DNA from: Thermoguttaceae bacterium
GTDB lineage: Bacteria > Planctomycetota > Planctomycetia > Pirellulales > Thermoguttaceae
DNA length: 64,000 nucleotides
Reading direction: 5' to 3'
NCBI GenBank assembly: GCA_025062105.1
Contig: JANXAQ010000171.1
Span: 1-64,000, forward strand
The notes beneath the pieces are model-generated. The model worked only from the letters and a program-made list of their open reading frames with translations, did no database searches and was not told where the DNA came from. The position numbers were made by a program, and so were the translations under genes. Positions 8,741 through 18,143 of this stretch are shown in pieces (the first letter of the stretch is position 1; the number at the start of each line of letters is the position of its first letter).

Positions 8741-10243
8741 ATGACGACAAAAGCCGGTTGGAGTACTAGAGGATTTCTGGTTGCCGGACTGTGCGTGGGT
8801 ATCGGAATGAGTTTTTCTCCGGCTTGGTATCGAGCTGGTAGGCTTCGGGCAGCGGAAAACCCGCAGGCAGTGCTGGCTGCTTTGGAAGCGGGATTGACCG
8901 AAGCCATTGCGAGAGCAGAGAAATCGGTAGTTGCCATTGCTTTGGTAGCTCGTCCTGCTGCAGGCCATGCTTTTCAGGGCGAACAGCCTCCCGATGCGTT
9001 CGGACGCCGACACCCTGTGCCTGTTCAGCCGGGTCCTTTAGACCCCGATTTTGTTCCTAGCCAATATGCTACCGGCGTGGTGATTGACCCGAACGGGCTA
9101 ATCCTGACTGCCTTTCATGCTTTGCCCGAAGAGTGTGAATATTTTGTTACCACACCGGATCGAAAAACATATCGTGCTTTGATCAAGGGGGCCGATCCTC
9201 GGAGCGATTTGGCTGTCTTAAGCATCGAGGCCAAGGGTTTGACACCTATTGCTTTTGGTGATGCGCAACAGGTGCGAAAGGGGCAAATCGTCATTGCTTT
9301 GGGCAATCCGTATGCGATTGCCCGTGACGGTCAGGCTAGTGCCAGTTGGGGCATCGTTTCCAATCTGTCGCGAAAGGCGCCTCCACAGCCAGATGAAAAC
9401 GATCCGGTTGGCAAAACCGCCTTATATCATTTTGGTACCCTGATTCAGACGGACGCCCGGCTGAATTTGGGCACTAGCGGCGGTCCGCTGGTGAACCTGC
9501 AAGGGGAAATGATCGGTTTATGTGTGTCGTTGGCTGCAGTAGCAGGCTATGAAACCGCAGCCGGCTATGCCATCCCAGTGGATCCGACCTTCCGTCGGGT
9601 GGTGGATACCCTGAAGACAGGCCGGGAGGTGGAATACGGGTATTTAGGGGTTCGCCGTTCCAGCGGAGCTGCTGCTCTGGAGACCGGGACGGCTGTAGGA
9701 GGCCGGGTGGAGGATGTGGTACCCGGCTCGCCAGCCCATCGCAGCGGCCTTCGGCCCGGTGATCTGATCACTGCGGTCAACGGGAAACCGATCTACGATT
9801 TTGACGGCCTGGTGCTGGAAGTCGGCAAGTTGCCTGTCGAAAGTCGGGTTCGGTTGGATGTGCTCCGAGATGGCCGGAGCATGACTCTGGAAGTGGTCTT
9901 AAGCAAATATCCGATCCGGGGGCGGAAAGTGATTACCCAGCGGCCGCCGGCCTGGCGAGGTTTGTGGGTCGATTATCTCAGTGGCGTGGTAGATGGGAGC
10001 GGCCGGCCCATGTTTCCAGCTTTACCGTTCGATCTAGGAGTGGCCGTGACTGAAGTACAAGAAGGTTCACCTGCATGGCATGCTGGACTGCGCCCAGGAA
10101 TGATCATCAGTCATGTGGGCCGGGTACCAGTCCGCACCCCACGGGAATTTCAAGAGGCCGTCGCTCAGCAAACTGGCTTTGTGGAAGTCCGCTTGGCCGA
10201 TCAGCCAGATCGGCCGGTCCGAATCCCTCCGCCTGGCTCCTAA
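8741..10243 (+). CDS. HtrA/DegP-like secreted serine protease with two PDZ domains
   Basis: This is a 500-residue periplasmic or exported protease. A signal peptide spans about residues 10-38. The trypsin-like domain has His126 (LTAFHAL), Asp156 (DPRSDLAVL) and Ser246 (NLGTSGGPL), so the triad looks complete. It departs from the usual TNxHV and GNSGG motifs. PDZ1 lies at about 295-385 (VEDVVPGSPAHRSGLRPGD) and PDZ2 at about 425-490 (VTEVQEGSPAWHAGLRPG). HtrA proteins degrade or refold misfolded envelope proteins, and the PDZ domains bind exposed C-termini. A GGGAGGGG ribosome site precedes the ATG. The gene probably has its own promoter in the 180 bp after hom. Confidence 0.9.
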   Translation: MTTKAGWSTRGFLVAGLCVGIGMSFSPAWYRAGRLRAAENPQAVLAALEAGLTEAIARAEKSVVAIALVARPAAGHAFQGEQPPDAFGRRHPVPVQPGPLDPDFVPSQYATGVVIDPNGLILTAFHALPEECEYFVTTPDRKTYRALIKGADPRSDLAVLSIEAKGLTPIAFGDAQQVRKGQIVIALGNPYAIARDGQASASWGIVSNLSRKAPPQPDENDPVGKTALYHFGTLIQTDARLNLGTSGGPLVNLQGEMIGLCVSLAAVAGYETAAGYAIPVDPTFRRVVDTLKTGREVEYGYLGVRRSSGAAALETGTAVGGRVEDVVPGSPAHRSGLRPGDLITAVNGKPIYDFDGLVLEVGKLPVESRVRLDVLRDGRSMTLEVVLSKYPIRGRKVITQRPPAWRGLWVDYLSGVVDGSGRPMFPALPFDLGVAVTEVQEGSPAWHAGLRPGMIISHVGRVPVRTPREFQEAVAQQTGFVEVRLADQPDRPVRIPPPGS

Positions 10244-10408
10244 CTTAACAGTAACCTTTCAGCCGAACAAACTACTACTCTATTCTTCCAAGCCAAAGCA
10301 CCTCATTGCCAAAAGCAATGCCAACTGGAGGCAAAAAAGACCGTCTACCGGATCGTTTCCCAATTACCTTTATCCCCTTTGGGACACAGGGGAGGGAGAA
10401 AACGTAAG

Positions 10409-10601
10409 GGAACCTTTGTATCATATAATTTAAAGAGGGTATTTTTACATCATGTTGGTGCTTTCTAACTCTACCCAATAATAGAGTTGATAGCACTGCG
10501 AGCAATCTACCTGGCATGGGTCTTTGAATGGACCAGGCCAATCTCGACGAAATGAAAGGTTCATAAAGTTCACCATATGTTCAGAATTTTGCACAGGTGC
10601 C
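10409..10601 (+). mobile_element. Family A element, copy A4 (193 bp)
   Basis: It begins GGAACCTTTGTATCATAATT-like sequence and ends TTTTGCACAGGTGCC. The blocks GGGTATTTTTACATCATG, GTTCATAAAGTTCACC and ATATGTTCAGAATTTTGC are conserved. TAAG precedes it and TAGA follows, a possible diverged 4-bp duplication. The rest of 10244-10707 shows no gene. Confidence 0.75.
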
Positions 10602-10707
10602 TAGAGGTACTCGATTCGGCTGAGCTGTTAAGTTCGAAGGACCTGCCCAGCCTGCTAAGGAAACCTCTGTAGGGTGAGCCCTCTTTTGCTGATAGAGGAG
10701 AAAATCG

Positions 10708-11940
10708 ATGCCTCTTTGCGGGGGTCCACTGCGAGGCAAACGGATTGCCATTGTGGGACGGCTGATTAGCATCAGTCGGCGAGAGTTAGCCCACCTACTT
10801 CGTCAGCAGGGAGCCACCATTGTAGAACAGCCCGATCCGCAAACAGACATCGTTATTCTGGGAGAAGGATATCTAGGAGCCGATTGCCAGCCGGGGTCTT
10901 CGGTCTGGCCTGGGCTCCCGCCGACAATTCAGGAATCAGCGGACCAAGGTGGATGGGAACTTGTGCGGGAGAGCCAGCTTTGGGAGCGTCTCGACTTGAT
11001 GGACGAATATCCAGATATCCGGCGTCTTTACACCCCAGCCATGTTGGCGGAGCTACTGCGGGTTCCTTTGGCGCAAATACGGAGCTGGTATCAGCGAGGA
11101 TGGCTTCGGGCCAGAAAATTGGTCCACAAATTGCCCTACTTCGATTTTCAGGAAATAACGGTTGCCCGTCGATTAGCAGAACTTTATCAGGCTGGTGCTT
11201 CGCGCCAGGCTATTCAGCGTCAAATGGCCGACTTAAGCCGATCTCGGCCCGATCTGGATCGCCCTCTTGGTCAACTGCCCGTGCGGATTGAAGGAAAACA
11301 GATTTTGTTTTGGGACGGGGATCGGCTTATGGAACCTGGTGGGCAATTGCGCCTGAACTTTGAGACACCGGCCCCTCTGCCCCAACAAGACCAAACAACG
11401 GAGAGCCTTTGCGAGTCGGCTTTGGCAGGTTTGCCCCAGAGGCACGCCATTGCCTGGGCGGCGGACAGCCCCCCTTATTACACCCCCGAGCAGATGTTGC
11501 AGATGGCCATGCAGTTGGAAGACAGCGGTCAACTTCGCGAAGCTGCCGAAATGCTGCGGGCCGCCTTAGCTGCCGCCGGACCCTCGGCAGAAGTTTGCTT
11601 CCGGTTAGCCGAGCTGCTCTATCGGATGGGCGACCTCTCGGCAGCAAGGGAACGTTATTACATGGCCATCGAATTGGATGAGGATTTCGTGGAAGCGCGC
11701 TGTAACCTGGGATGTCTGCTGGCAGAAACCGGAGAGACAGAGCTGGCTGTGGCGGCCCTGCAAGGTGCCTTGGCCTATCATCCCCAATATGCCGACGCCC
11801 ATTATCACCTGGCTCGTCTATTGGACCAGTTGGGCCGCACCGAACAAGCCAAATCCCACTGGCGCAGCTTCCTGGCTCTGGCCCCAGAAAGCCCCTGGGT
11901 CCAGCAGGCCCGAAGCCGCCTGGCAGAGGAAAACCTTTAA
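10708..11940 (+). CDS. BRCT - MerR-type HTH - TPR fusion protein
   Basis: This 410-residue protein joins three recognisable parts. Residues 5-55 look like the start of a BRCT domain (GGPLRGKRIAIVGRL, LLRQQGATIVE, DIVILGE), as in DNA ligase or replication/repair proteins. Residues about 106-175 are a MerR-like winged helix-turn-helix (YTPAMLAELLRVPLAQIRSW, WLRARKLVHKLPYFDFQEI). Residues about 260-405 hold at least three TPR units (SAEVCFRLAELLYRMGDLSA, ARCNLGCLLAETGETELAVA, ADAHYHLARLLDQLGRTEQA). It is probably a DNA-binding regulator or scaffold that uses the TPR part for protein contacts. No signal or membrane segment is seen. The target is unknown. The ATG follows an AGAGGAG ribosome site. 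Confidence 0.8.
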   Translation: MPLCGGPLRGKRIAIVGRLISISRRELAHLLRQQGATIVEQPDPQTDIVILGEGYLGADCQPGSSVWPGLPPTIQESADQGGWELVRESQLWERLDLMDEYPDIRRLYTPAMLAELLRVPLAQIRSWYQRGWLRARKLVHKLPYFDFQEITVARRLAELYQAGASRQAIQRQMADLSRSRPDLDRPLGQLPVRIEGKQILFWDGDRLMEPGGQLRLNFETPAPLPQQDQTTESLCESALAGLPQRHAIAWAADSPPYYTPEQMLQMAMQLEDSGQLREAAEMLRAALAAAGPSAEVCFRLAELLYRMGDLSAARERYYMAIELDEDFVEARCNLGCLLAETGETELAVAALQGALAYHPQYADAHYHLARLLDQLGRTEQAKSHWRSFLALAPESPWVQQARSRLAEENL

Positions 11941-11997
11941 AGGTTTGTCCTATAATGGTATTTTCAGGAGAAAAACTTTACCCTCCTGAATTGCTCA

Positions 11998-12148
11998 GAG
12001 GCTGTCTGAAAATTGAAACATCCAGCGGTTTGCCAGGACCTCGCTCAGGGGATTGCCTTTGCACCACCGCAAAAATAAGGGTTTCATTCCCATCGCAACA
12101 AAGGGCTCTCCCTACCTTCTAGCCTAAAATACTTTTTCAGATAGCCTC
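11998..12148. mobile_element. Family E element, copy E1 (~151 bp)
   Basis: The ends GAGGCTGTCTGAAAA and TTTTTCAGATAGCCTC are inverted repeats. The interior differs from E2 and E3, so E1 may be a subfamily sharing only the ends. It is followed two bases later by B5. Confidence 0.6.
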
Positions 12149-12150
12149 TT

Positions 12151-12302
12151 AGCTCGACTTTTGCCATTTTCCCTAAGTCCTTTTGTTTCCAGTAGTTACG
12201 ACGAAACCTCCTCTTGCTCAGCCAATTTCCTAAGTCCAATAGTTACAAGAAGTTAGAACTTTTCCCCTCCGGGAGGAAGCTAATAATGGCAAAGGGCGAG
12301 CT
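12151..12302 (+). mobile_element. Family B element, copy B5 (152 bp, near-intact)
   Basis: The left end AGCTCGACTTTTGCCATTTT pairs with the right end AATGGCAAAGGGCGAGCT. Internal blocks are CCTAAGTCCTTTTGTTTCC, AATTTCCTAAGTCC and AATAGTTACAAGAAGTTAG. It serves as a reference full-length copy, and it abuts A5. Confidence 0.85.
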
Positions 12303-12305
12303 AAT

Positions 12306-12492
12306 AGAAACCTCTGCATAATTTTAAGGAAATATTTTTGCCCTATTTTGGTACCCCCTTTACCCCAATAGATAGGACTGATAACACTGCTAGTAACCTC
12401 CGTAGAGTAGTTCTCTGCACGGGGTGGAGGATCCCCTACCGAATCAAAGGGTTGTGAAGATTACTGTATGCTTAGGATTTTCCACAGCTTCC
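12306..12492 (+). mobile_element. Family A element, copy A5 (187 bp)
   Basis: It begins AGAAACCTCTGCATAATTTT and ends TTTTCCACAGCTTCC. The core has CCCAATAGATAGG and AACACTGCTAGTAAC. It is followed at 12493-12640 by fragments of B elements (AATTGGCAAAAGTCAAGCTT, CGACAAACCAAGTTCGG) that reach close to the next gene. Confidence 0.75.
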
Positions 12493-12660
12493 AAATATTT
12501 TTCAAAGCCTTAGCACATCCAAGGGGCATTGCCTGCTAGAAATTGGCAAAAGTCAAGCTTAGGAAATTAGGTGTGCAAAAAGGGGCTTCGCTGGAACGGT
12601 GGGCGACAAACCAAGTTCGGAAAAATACAAAGATTGAGAATACTGCCTCAGGTTTTGACC

Positions 12661-13722
12661 ATGGCCAAGCACTGTCATTTCTTCCGATTGCTTTTGGGAT
12701 TGCTTGCCGGAGGATGTTTGCAGGACGTGGTTATATGCCCCTATGCATCGGCTGAGCAAACCACCAGTGGGGAGCAAACGCCTAGTGGTTTACCGGCTGG
12801 ATGGGCGGACCGACTTTTTGAACAAAAAGTGTATGATTTTGGTCGGGTGCCAGCTAAGGCACATGCCGAGTTCGATTTTCAGATTACCAATCCTTATCCG
12901 TTCGACGTGGAAATCAGTCGGGTCCGGTACACCTGCGAATGCACCGAACCGATTTTACAAAAAGCGAGTTTAGCTCCCGGAGAACAAACGCATCTTACTG
13001 CCCGCCTGCGGACCGACCGATTCCAAGGGCGCAAAGGCTCTACCCTTACTGTTACCTTCATCCGTCCGGAATTTGCCGAAGTCCAATTGCATGTAACAGC
13101 GTATATCGACCCGGGAGTCTCCCTCCACCCGCCCGAATTGGATTTCGGCACACTGCAACCAGGCCAAAAAGCCCTTCTGCAAGCCGAGATTACCTGCCGG
13201 GACCGACCCAATTGGCGTATTGACTCCCTCAGGAGTCCTCAGCCGTACATCCAAGCCACCCTAACACAGATCGAACGCTCGGCGGCGCAAGTACGCTATA
13301 GGCTTCAAGTCCAGATGGAAGCTACCGCATCCATAGGTCCATTCAAAGAAGTCTTATGGCTGCAAACCAATGAGTCGCAGACTGCTGAAATTCCAGTGCT
13401 GATTACTGGTCGGGTGGCAGCGGAGCTGGAAGTGCATCCGCCGGTGGTTTGGTTCGGAGTTATGCAGCCGGGTCAGACAGTAACCAAACTGTTGGTGCTG
13501 CGCAGCCACCGGCCTTTTACCATTCGATCGGCTACGACGAATCTAGCTGGCCTGAGTGTTCAGTTGCCACAGACCGCCCAAGGACAAACGCTCTACCGAG
13601 TTACCATCCGGTATCGATCCCCAGCTAGTGCCGGGAAATATAAAGGCCTTATCCGTCTGCAGACCGACCTCGGCCCACAGGTTCTGGAAATCCCGGTGCA
13701 GGCTATTGTCCTAGCTGAATAG
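12661..13722 (+). CDS. Secreted DUF1573-containing protein
   Basis: A 353-residue exported protein if started at the ATG at 12661. The frame is open back to 12571, but that part is repeat-derived (B fragment), so I reject the longer start. A signal peptide with hydrophobic core near residues 8-20 is followed by a likely cut after YASA. The mature part begins with a DUF1573 domain (VYDFGRVPAKAHAEFDFQIT, TCECTEPIL) and has two further immunoglobulin-like repeats with LDFGTLQPGQ and VVWFGVMQPGQTV. DUF1573 proteins are abundant in planctomycetes and Bacteroidetes and their role is unknown. No good ribosome site is visible before 12661. Confidence 0.8.
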   Translation: MAKHCHFFRLLLGLLAGGCLQDVVICPYASAEQTTSGEQTPSGLPAGWADRLFEQKVYDFGRVPAKAHAEFDFQITNPYPFDVEISRVRYTCECTEPILQKASLAPGEQTHLTARLRTDRFQGRKGSTLTVTFIRPEFAEVQLHVTAYIDPGVSLHPPELDFGTLQPGQKALLQAEITCRDRPNWRIDSLRSPQPYIQATLTQIERSAAQVRYRLQVQMEATASIGPFKEVLWLQTNESQTAEIPVLITGRVAAELEVHPPVVWFGVMQPGQTVTKLLVLRSHRPFTIRSATTNLAGLSVQLPQTAQGQTLYRVTIRYRSPASAGKYKGLIRLQTDLGPQVLEIPVQAIVLAE

Positions 13723-13746
13723 GGAAGTTGGAAGGTGCTCTATCCA

Positions 13747-13899
13747 TTCTCGACTTTGGACATCGTTTTTTTTAAACTTGGTTTGCCTCCAGGAGTGAAG
13801 GCTATCGCTTCTTTGGAGCACGCAATTTCCTCACTCCAATAATTACTGAGATTTAGATCTTTCTGCTTTTGGAAGGATGCCAAAAAAGGCAAAAGGCCA
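13747..13899 (+). mobile_element. Family B element, diverged copy B6
   Basis: It starts TTCTCGACTTTGGACATCG and ends AAAAAGGCAAAAGGCCAG. The interior retains AATTTCCTCACTCC and AATAATTACTGAGATTTAG. It lies 25 bp after the stop of the DUF1573 gene. Confidence 0.65.
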
Positions 13900-13907
13900 G
13901 GTTATGA

Positions 13908-14010
13908 TAAAAACTTTTGCATAATTCAATGGAGATATTTTTATACCATTTTGGGGTGCAACGCCTCTAAGCCAATAGATTGGGTGCTAGCAAGTTAGCC
14001 AGCCTCTACG
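13908..14010 (+). mobile_element. Family A element, partial copy A6
   Basis: It has the left end (AAACTTTTGCATAATTCAAT), the conserved GATATTTTTATACCATTTTG block, and then CCAATAGATTGGGTGCTAGC. The right part is lost. From 14011 to 14300 I see nothing I can name. Confidence 0.65.
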
Positions 14011-14299
14011 GGGCGGCTGATTTTTGCGGTCCGTTTAGGGGATTTGGCAAAGATAAGTGGCACTCCGAGCCATCGAACCATCTCCCCTGCTAGCGACACC
14101 GGCTAAGAGGCTGCGTACTGTAGGAAGCAAGGAGTCGGTCGCAGCGTTTAGGCCCTATATGTTGGACGGAAGAAGGGAAGGAAAAGAGGGTTTCTATTGG
14201 TAGCTGCTATGCAAAGCTGGTTTGCAGGAGGCCGAAGCCTATTTTGGCTATATTGTCTATCTTGGCTATTTAACCCACAAAATTTCAGGCGCATCCAAG

Positions 14300-14667
14300 C
14301 ATCTATATTGGGTTAGGGGAGGGTAAGCCAAAGAAGGTATAAACATATCCCTCTGCCATGACGCCTCGCTGTTATACACATCTTTTGGGATTGGATTTCC
14401 CATCCCAATGGGCTAACGCGATTGCCCCACCCAGGGGTATAACAAACCTCTCGAAAGAAGCCAAACGTTACTTTGGCGAAATGACACCATTAGGAAAAGA
14501 TCATTTCGAAGGTCAGGAAGTGTTTGGTTTCAGAAACTGTTTTGTCTATATTGCCTGTTTTATCCATTCAATTTCCTTCCACAAACTTTCGGAATTTTCC
14601 TAAAGCGATGTCCGATCCCCGGAACTCTAACTTGTGTATAACAGCGAGGCCATGAGGCAGAGGTTCC
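14300..14667 (-). mobile_element. Family A element, copy A7, interrupted by D1
   Basis: The A body (CTATATTGGGTTAGGGGAGG, GGTATAAACATATCCCTC) is cut by the 286-bp D1 element. The end GGCAGAGGTTCC resumes on the other side. The copy lacks its far half. Confidence 0.7.
14364..14649 (+). mobile_element. Family D element, copy D1 (286 bp), nested in A7
   Basis: The ends CCTCGCTGTTATACACA and TGTGTATAACAGCGAGG are a perfect 17-bp inverted repeat. The flanks CCATGACG (14356-14363) and CCATGAGG (14650-14657) form an 8-bp target duplication with one mismatch. The interior carries AAGAAGCC, AAAGATCATTTCGAAG and TTTTGTCTATATTGCC. A short open frame (81 codons) crosses it but is not conserved in other copies. 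Confidence 0.85.
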
Positions 14668-14717
14668 TGCATATCCGGAACGGAAGCGGGATGCAAGAAA
14701 TAAGATGAACTAAGCGA

Positions 14718-17700
14718 TCATTCCAATTTCTCCAGGCCAGCGATTGGGATTCGACCTGCAGCGCCGGTCAACCGACGTTTCGGTAAAAACCGAGGTTCCA
14801 CACTCAAAAATACTCCTGTATCTTTGCGAATCGCGTCTACACTAACCCCCAGATTCACCACCAGGGATTCGCCGATTCGGGTTACAGAGGCACTTTGCCC
14901 GATATTTTGGCCGGTTAAATCCACCGAGGCACTTACGGTGCCGATCCATTTGGGGCTCATCTGATAGGAGAAGGAAGCCAAAAGCACCTGGCTTCGCAAG
15001 GGGCCTTCCAGCAGGTTGAGGCCCAGATACAGCTGGCCCCGAGGCGGGCGTTCCAAATAGCCTCCAATAGTAATCACCTGTGCTCCGTCATGGAAGAAAT
15101 CGAACAATCCGGTCGAAACAAGCGTCAGCCGATCACCGATAAACCACCGGTAATGGTAATCCAGCAGGCCCACGGCTGTGCCAAAATTATCTCGGTCTGG
15201 GTCTGGGAAAATGGTGAGATTCGTATCCAGGGTCATCCAGTCGATAATTCGGCGGTTTTCCGGTAGGCCGCGTTTGGTCTGGAGTCGGTGCTGCATCCCG
15301 AGACGGAAAGCCATCAGGTCGTCGGCCACTTCCACCGGAGCGGTCACCCAACCGGCCAGACCGGTCCGCACAGCATAAAATCGTTCATCAAATGGTAGCG
15401 GAATGGCTGCCACTGTCCCCTGGGGTAGCCCAAAGGTGCGCACGGCAAACCGTCGGCGCAGCGCCTCAATGCCGTCGTCATCCAACGGGTCATAAAGGGG
15501 CAGCAGACTGAGATCCCGATTGGCCTCAGCAAAAGCAAACTCTGTTTCCAAGGTAACTTTGTGGGCCAGGCCGTGGAGATTCCACAAAAGGCTTTCTACC
15601 TCCGGAAAGCTCCGCCAGAAAGGCAGACTGGCCCGGACCCCTACTTGATAGTACAGCCGTTGCAAGTCATCGCCGGTGCGATCTTCACCCCAATGGGCTA
15701 TCTCGGCTAGGGCATACGGGACCAGCTTGACTGGCCCTAATTGCAGCGGCCAGTCGATCTCCTGTCTGGTAAATACTCGTTCTCCATCAGCCTTTAGCGG
15801 TACCCCTGGTGAGCCGGGCGGGCCGGGTGATTCCCAAGGCAAATAGCTAAACAAAGCAGCGTCTTTGGCAAAGGTAGGTGCCGCAGCGGTCCGAAACCGC
15901 CCATAGCCAACGCCGGAATGCGAAAACCAGGTCAACCCCTCAGCGAGCCGTTGACCCAGAATAAAATGATCTGCCCTAGGCAACCACTCCGTCTGTGTCT
16001 GAAAGTCGTTTAGCCGAACGTCTGCCGACACCCCCCAGCTGATATGATCCCTGGCACGGCGTAATTGCACCCCAGTAGTAAAATCCTTAAACGTCTCCCA
16101 CTCATTCCGGTAATACTGCTCCAGGAAATTGCGATCACTAATCCAGTTGACTTCCGCCGATAGTAGATACTCGCCAGCAATCTGCTGCCGGTGTTTCCAG
16201 AAGAGACGATAGCGGTATTCCGATTCGGGCCGCACCCATCCTCGACCGGCTAATAGATCCTCACCGTGGTCCCGAATACCCCAATAGTCCACCAGTCCAG
16301 ATACCGGTCCCCTAATACCGAGAAAATCATTCCGGCGATAGGTGAACGTAGTACCATGTCCTAAACCCCGCTTGTCCAAATAATCAATACTGGCATCCCA
16401 CCGGGTTCCTTCCGGTCGCTGTCGGATGCCGAAGATCTGATATGCGTTCCAGTCGGTAAAAACCTGATTGCCGAACGATTTGTCGTATTTATACCGCACC
16501 CGGCGGATGTAAAGCGTTGGTTCGCTCAGATCGGCCGCCATCCAAGGCCAATATAACACCGGGACTTCTTCCAGAAAAAGGAAATTGTGCCGACTCGTAA
16601 AGTTTTGCTGATGGTCCAGAACCAGTTCTCCGGTTTGCGGATCGACCTGAACTTGGCCAGTCGCTGGATCGTATATCGGCACTTGCACATCTTCAAAATA
16701 GACCTCCCGGGCCTGAAGCCGATACCGCGGAGTTCCCAAGCGACTCGAGGTAACAAAGGCATCCTGCGCGAAAAAGCGACCTGGACCTGTCTGCTGAAGC
16801 ACCTCGGCCCGGAGTCGTAAAAGGCCTTCATACTTAGGGGCTGGGGTAAGCACCTCGGCCCCCAAAACGGTTCCCCAACGCCGACGCACATCATAATAAA
16901 GCCGATCCGCCCAAATGATCCGCTGGCCCTGCCGGAAGACTACATTGCCTTCTAGATAGATTTCCAGCGGTGTTTCTGAATCCTGGAAAGCCTCGCCGGA
17001 AAGACCGGGTTCCTGGTCAGCACGTGTCCAGATAACCATTCTGTCTGCGGAAATATCTACGGTCCCCCATTGGCCTGCCTCATCAATGACAATATTCACC
17101 CCACCGTCAATGACAGCAATGCCTTGATTGGTCTGAGGATCGGGAAACCATTGGGCCTGGATACGTACGTCGCTTCGGGAAAAGACGCGGATGCGGCGAG
17201 TTCGACTTGGAAGCGCTGATGCTGGTTGAGCTGAGGCCAGTCTGGCCAAGTGGGTTTCCGGCCCTGCCATAGCTACGGGTGGGGCTAAAGCATATTGGCC
17301 TCCCGGCATGCCCGATCCGGTTCCAGACCTGGCCTGTTGGGCCAGGCCGGCTGCTGCCTGAAACAGTTGTTCCGAAGGGGCTATGCTTCCTCCGGCTCCC
17401 GGGGCGCTAATCGGCTCCGCCATGCTAGCAGAGCTATGGGGCTTTTGTTCAGGAAGTCCTTCGGGTTGTTGTTGAAAGTCCTCCGCTAGCTCCTGGCGAC
17501 GACGGGCTACTGCGCGGTGGTACCAGGGGGGTTTTTCCCTTGGCTCTGGGAGCAATTGGCCGACCTGTACCTCCGGCCCTTCCTGCGTGATCCATCGGCC
17601 TAGCCAAGTTTGGTCAGCCCATCGGGCTTGGTTGCCGACCCCTTGGACCTGGGCTTCCCCTTGGCCTTCTAGATAGCTAATCAATGGAGTTTGACCAGGC

Positions 17701-18143
17701 TGGAAAACCCCTTGGCTACCGATCCAAATGATTGCCCGGGGTGCTTGGACTCTGGTAGGACCTTGAACCAGCTGCACATTGCCCTCCAGGGCCCAAACTT
17801 GGTAGGTCCCTTCGGTCCACCGGGCCCCGCGATCAGCGGTGATTTTCATGGGCAAAGAGGGTGCGGGGTTCGGCAGTTCCACCTTGGCTTGCCAACCGGA
17901 GGCTGTACTAGCCCAGGCCGGGCACCTAGGGGCAAGCCCGGAAAAAAGCAAGACTGCTAATGCCGCTCTAACCAGCAGGAGTAAACAGGGGAAATGGGAA
18001 AAAAGCTGGCCGCCCAAATTCCAAACAGGAAATAAAAATCTGCGGCCTCCGGCAGCGGATCGGCAGTACACACTCTGAGCGGCCTGGCCAAGAGCCGGTT
18101 TGTGCCACTCAAGACAGTCTTGAACCAGATTACCTGTCTGCAA
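14718..18143 (-). CDS. lptD: LptD-like outer-membrane LPS assembly protein
   Basis: This 1141-residue exported protein has a signal segment at about residues 52-78 (CLLLLVRAALAVLLFSGLAP). An OstA/LptA-like beta-jellyroll follows at about 98-170 (ITADRGARWTEGTYQVWALE). A long Ala/Gln/Pro-rich linker spans about 200-305, with a second OstA-like region at about 315-470 (IYLEGNVVFRQGQRIIWADR). A large beta-barrel region runs to the C-terminus. LptD inserts lipopolysaccharide in the outer leaflet, and related large forms occur in planctomycetes. The start is a TTG with AAGGA 6 nt upstream; no suitable ATG lies before the signal peptide. It lacks lpt neighbours here. Assignment rests on domain pattern, so 'LptD-like' is safer than LptD. 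Confidence 0.75.
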   Translation of the reverse strand: MQTGNLVQDCLEWHKPALGQAAQSVYCRSAAGGRRFLFPVWNLGGQLFSHFPCLLLLVRAALAVLLFSGLAPRCPAWASTASGWQAKVELPNPAPSLPMKITADRGARWTEGTYQVWALEGNVQLVQGPTRVQAPRAIIWIGSQGVFQPGQTPLISYLEGQGEAQVQGVGNQARWADQTWLGRWITQEGPEVQVGQLLPEPREKPPWYHRAVARRRQELAEDFQQQPEGLPEQKPHSSASMAEPISAPGAGGSIAPSEQLFQAAAGLAQQARSGTGSGMPGGQYALAPPVAMAGPETHLARLASAQPASALPSRTRRIRVFSRSDVRIQAQWFPDPQTNQGIAVIDGGVNIVIDEAGQWGTVDISADRMVIWTRADQEPGLSGEAFQDSETPLEIYLEGNVVFRQGQRIIWADRLYYDVRRRWGTVLGAEVLTPAPKYEGLLRLRAEVLQQTGPGRFFAQDAFVTSSRLGTPRYRLQAREVYFEDVQVPIYDPATGQVQVDPQTGELVLDHQQNFTSRHNFLFLEEVPVLYWPWMAADLSEPTLYIRRVRYKYDKSFGNQVFTDWNAYQIFGIRQRPEGTRWDASIDYLDKRGLGHGTTFTYRRNDFLGIRGPVSGLVDYWGIRDHGEDLLAGRGWVRPESEYRYRLFWKHRQQIAGEYLLSAEVNWISDRNFLEQYYRNEWETFKDFTTGVQLRRARDHISWGVSADVRLNDFQTQTEWLPRADHFILGQRLAEGLTWFSHSGVGYGRFRTAAAPTFAKDAALFSYLPWESPGPPGSPGVPLKADGERVFTRQEIDWPLQLGPVKLVPYALAEIAHWGEDRTGDDLQRLYYQVGVRASLPFWRSFPEVESLLWNLHGLAHKVTLETEFAFAEANRDLSLLPLYDPLDDDGIEALRRRFAVRTFGLPQGTVAAIPLPFDERFYAVRTGLAGWVTAPVEVADDLMAFRLGMQHRLQTKRGLPENRRIIDWMTLDTNLTIFPDPDRDNFGTAVGLLDYHYRWFIGDRLTLVSTGLFDFFHDGAQVITIGGYLERPPRGQLYLGLNLLEGPLRSQVLLASFSYQMSPKWIGTVSASVDLTGQNIGQSASVTRIGESLVVNLGVSVDAIRKDTGVFLSVEPRFLPKRRLTGAAGRIPIAGLEKLE

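Noticed and set aside
12571-12660. N-terminal extension of the DUF1573 protein
   Set aside because: The added codons lie in B-element fragments and would bury the signal peptide inside the protein.
14358-14603. 81-codon frame over element D1
   Set aside because: Other D copies do not keep the frame, and no family match is visible.
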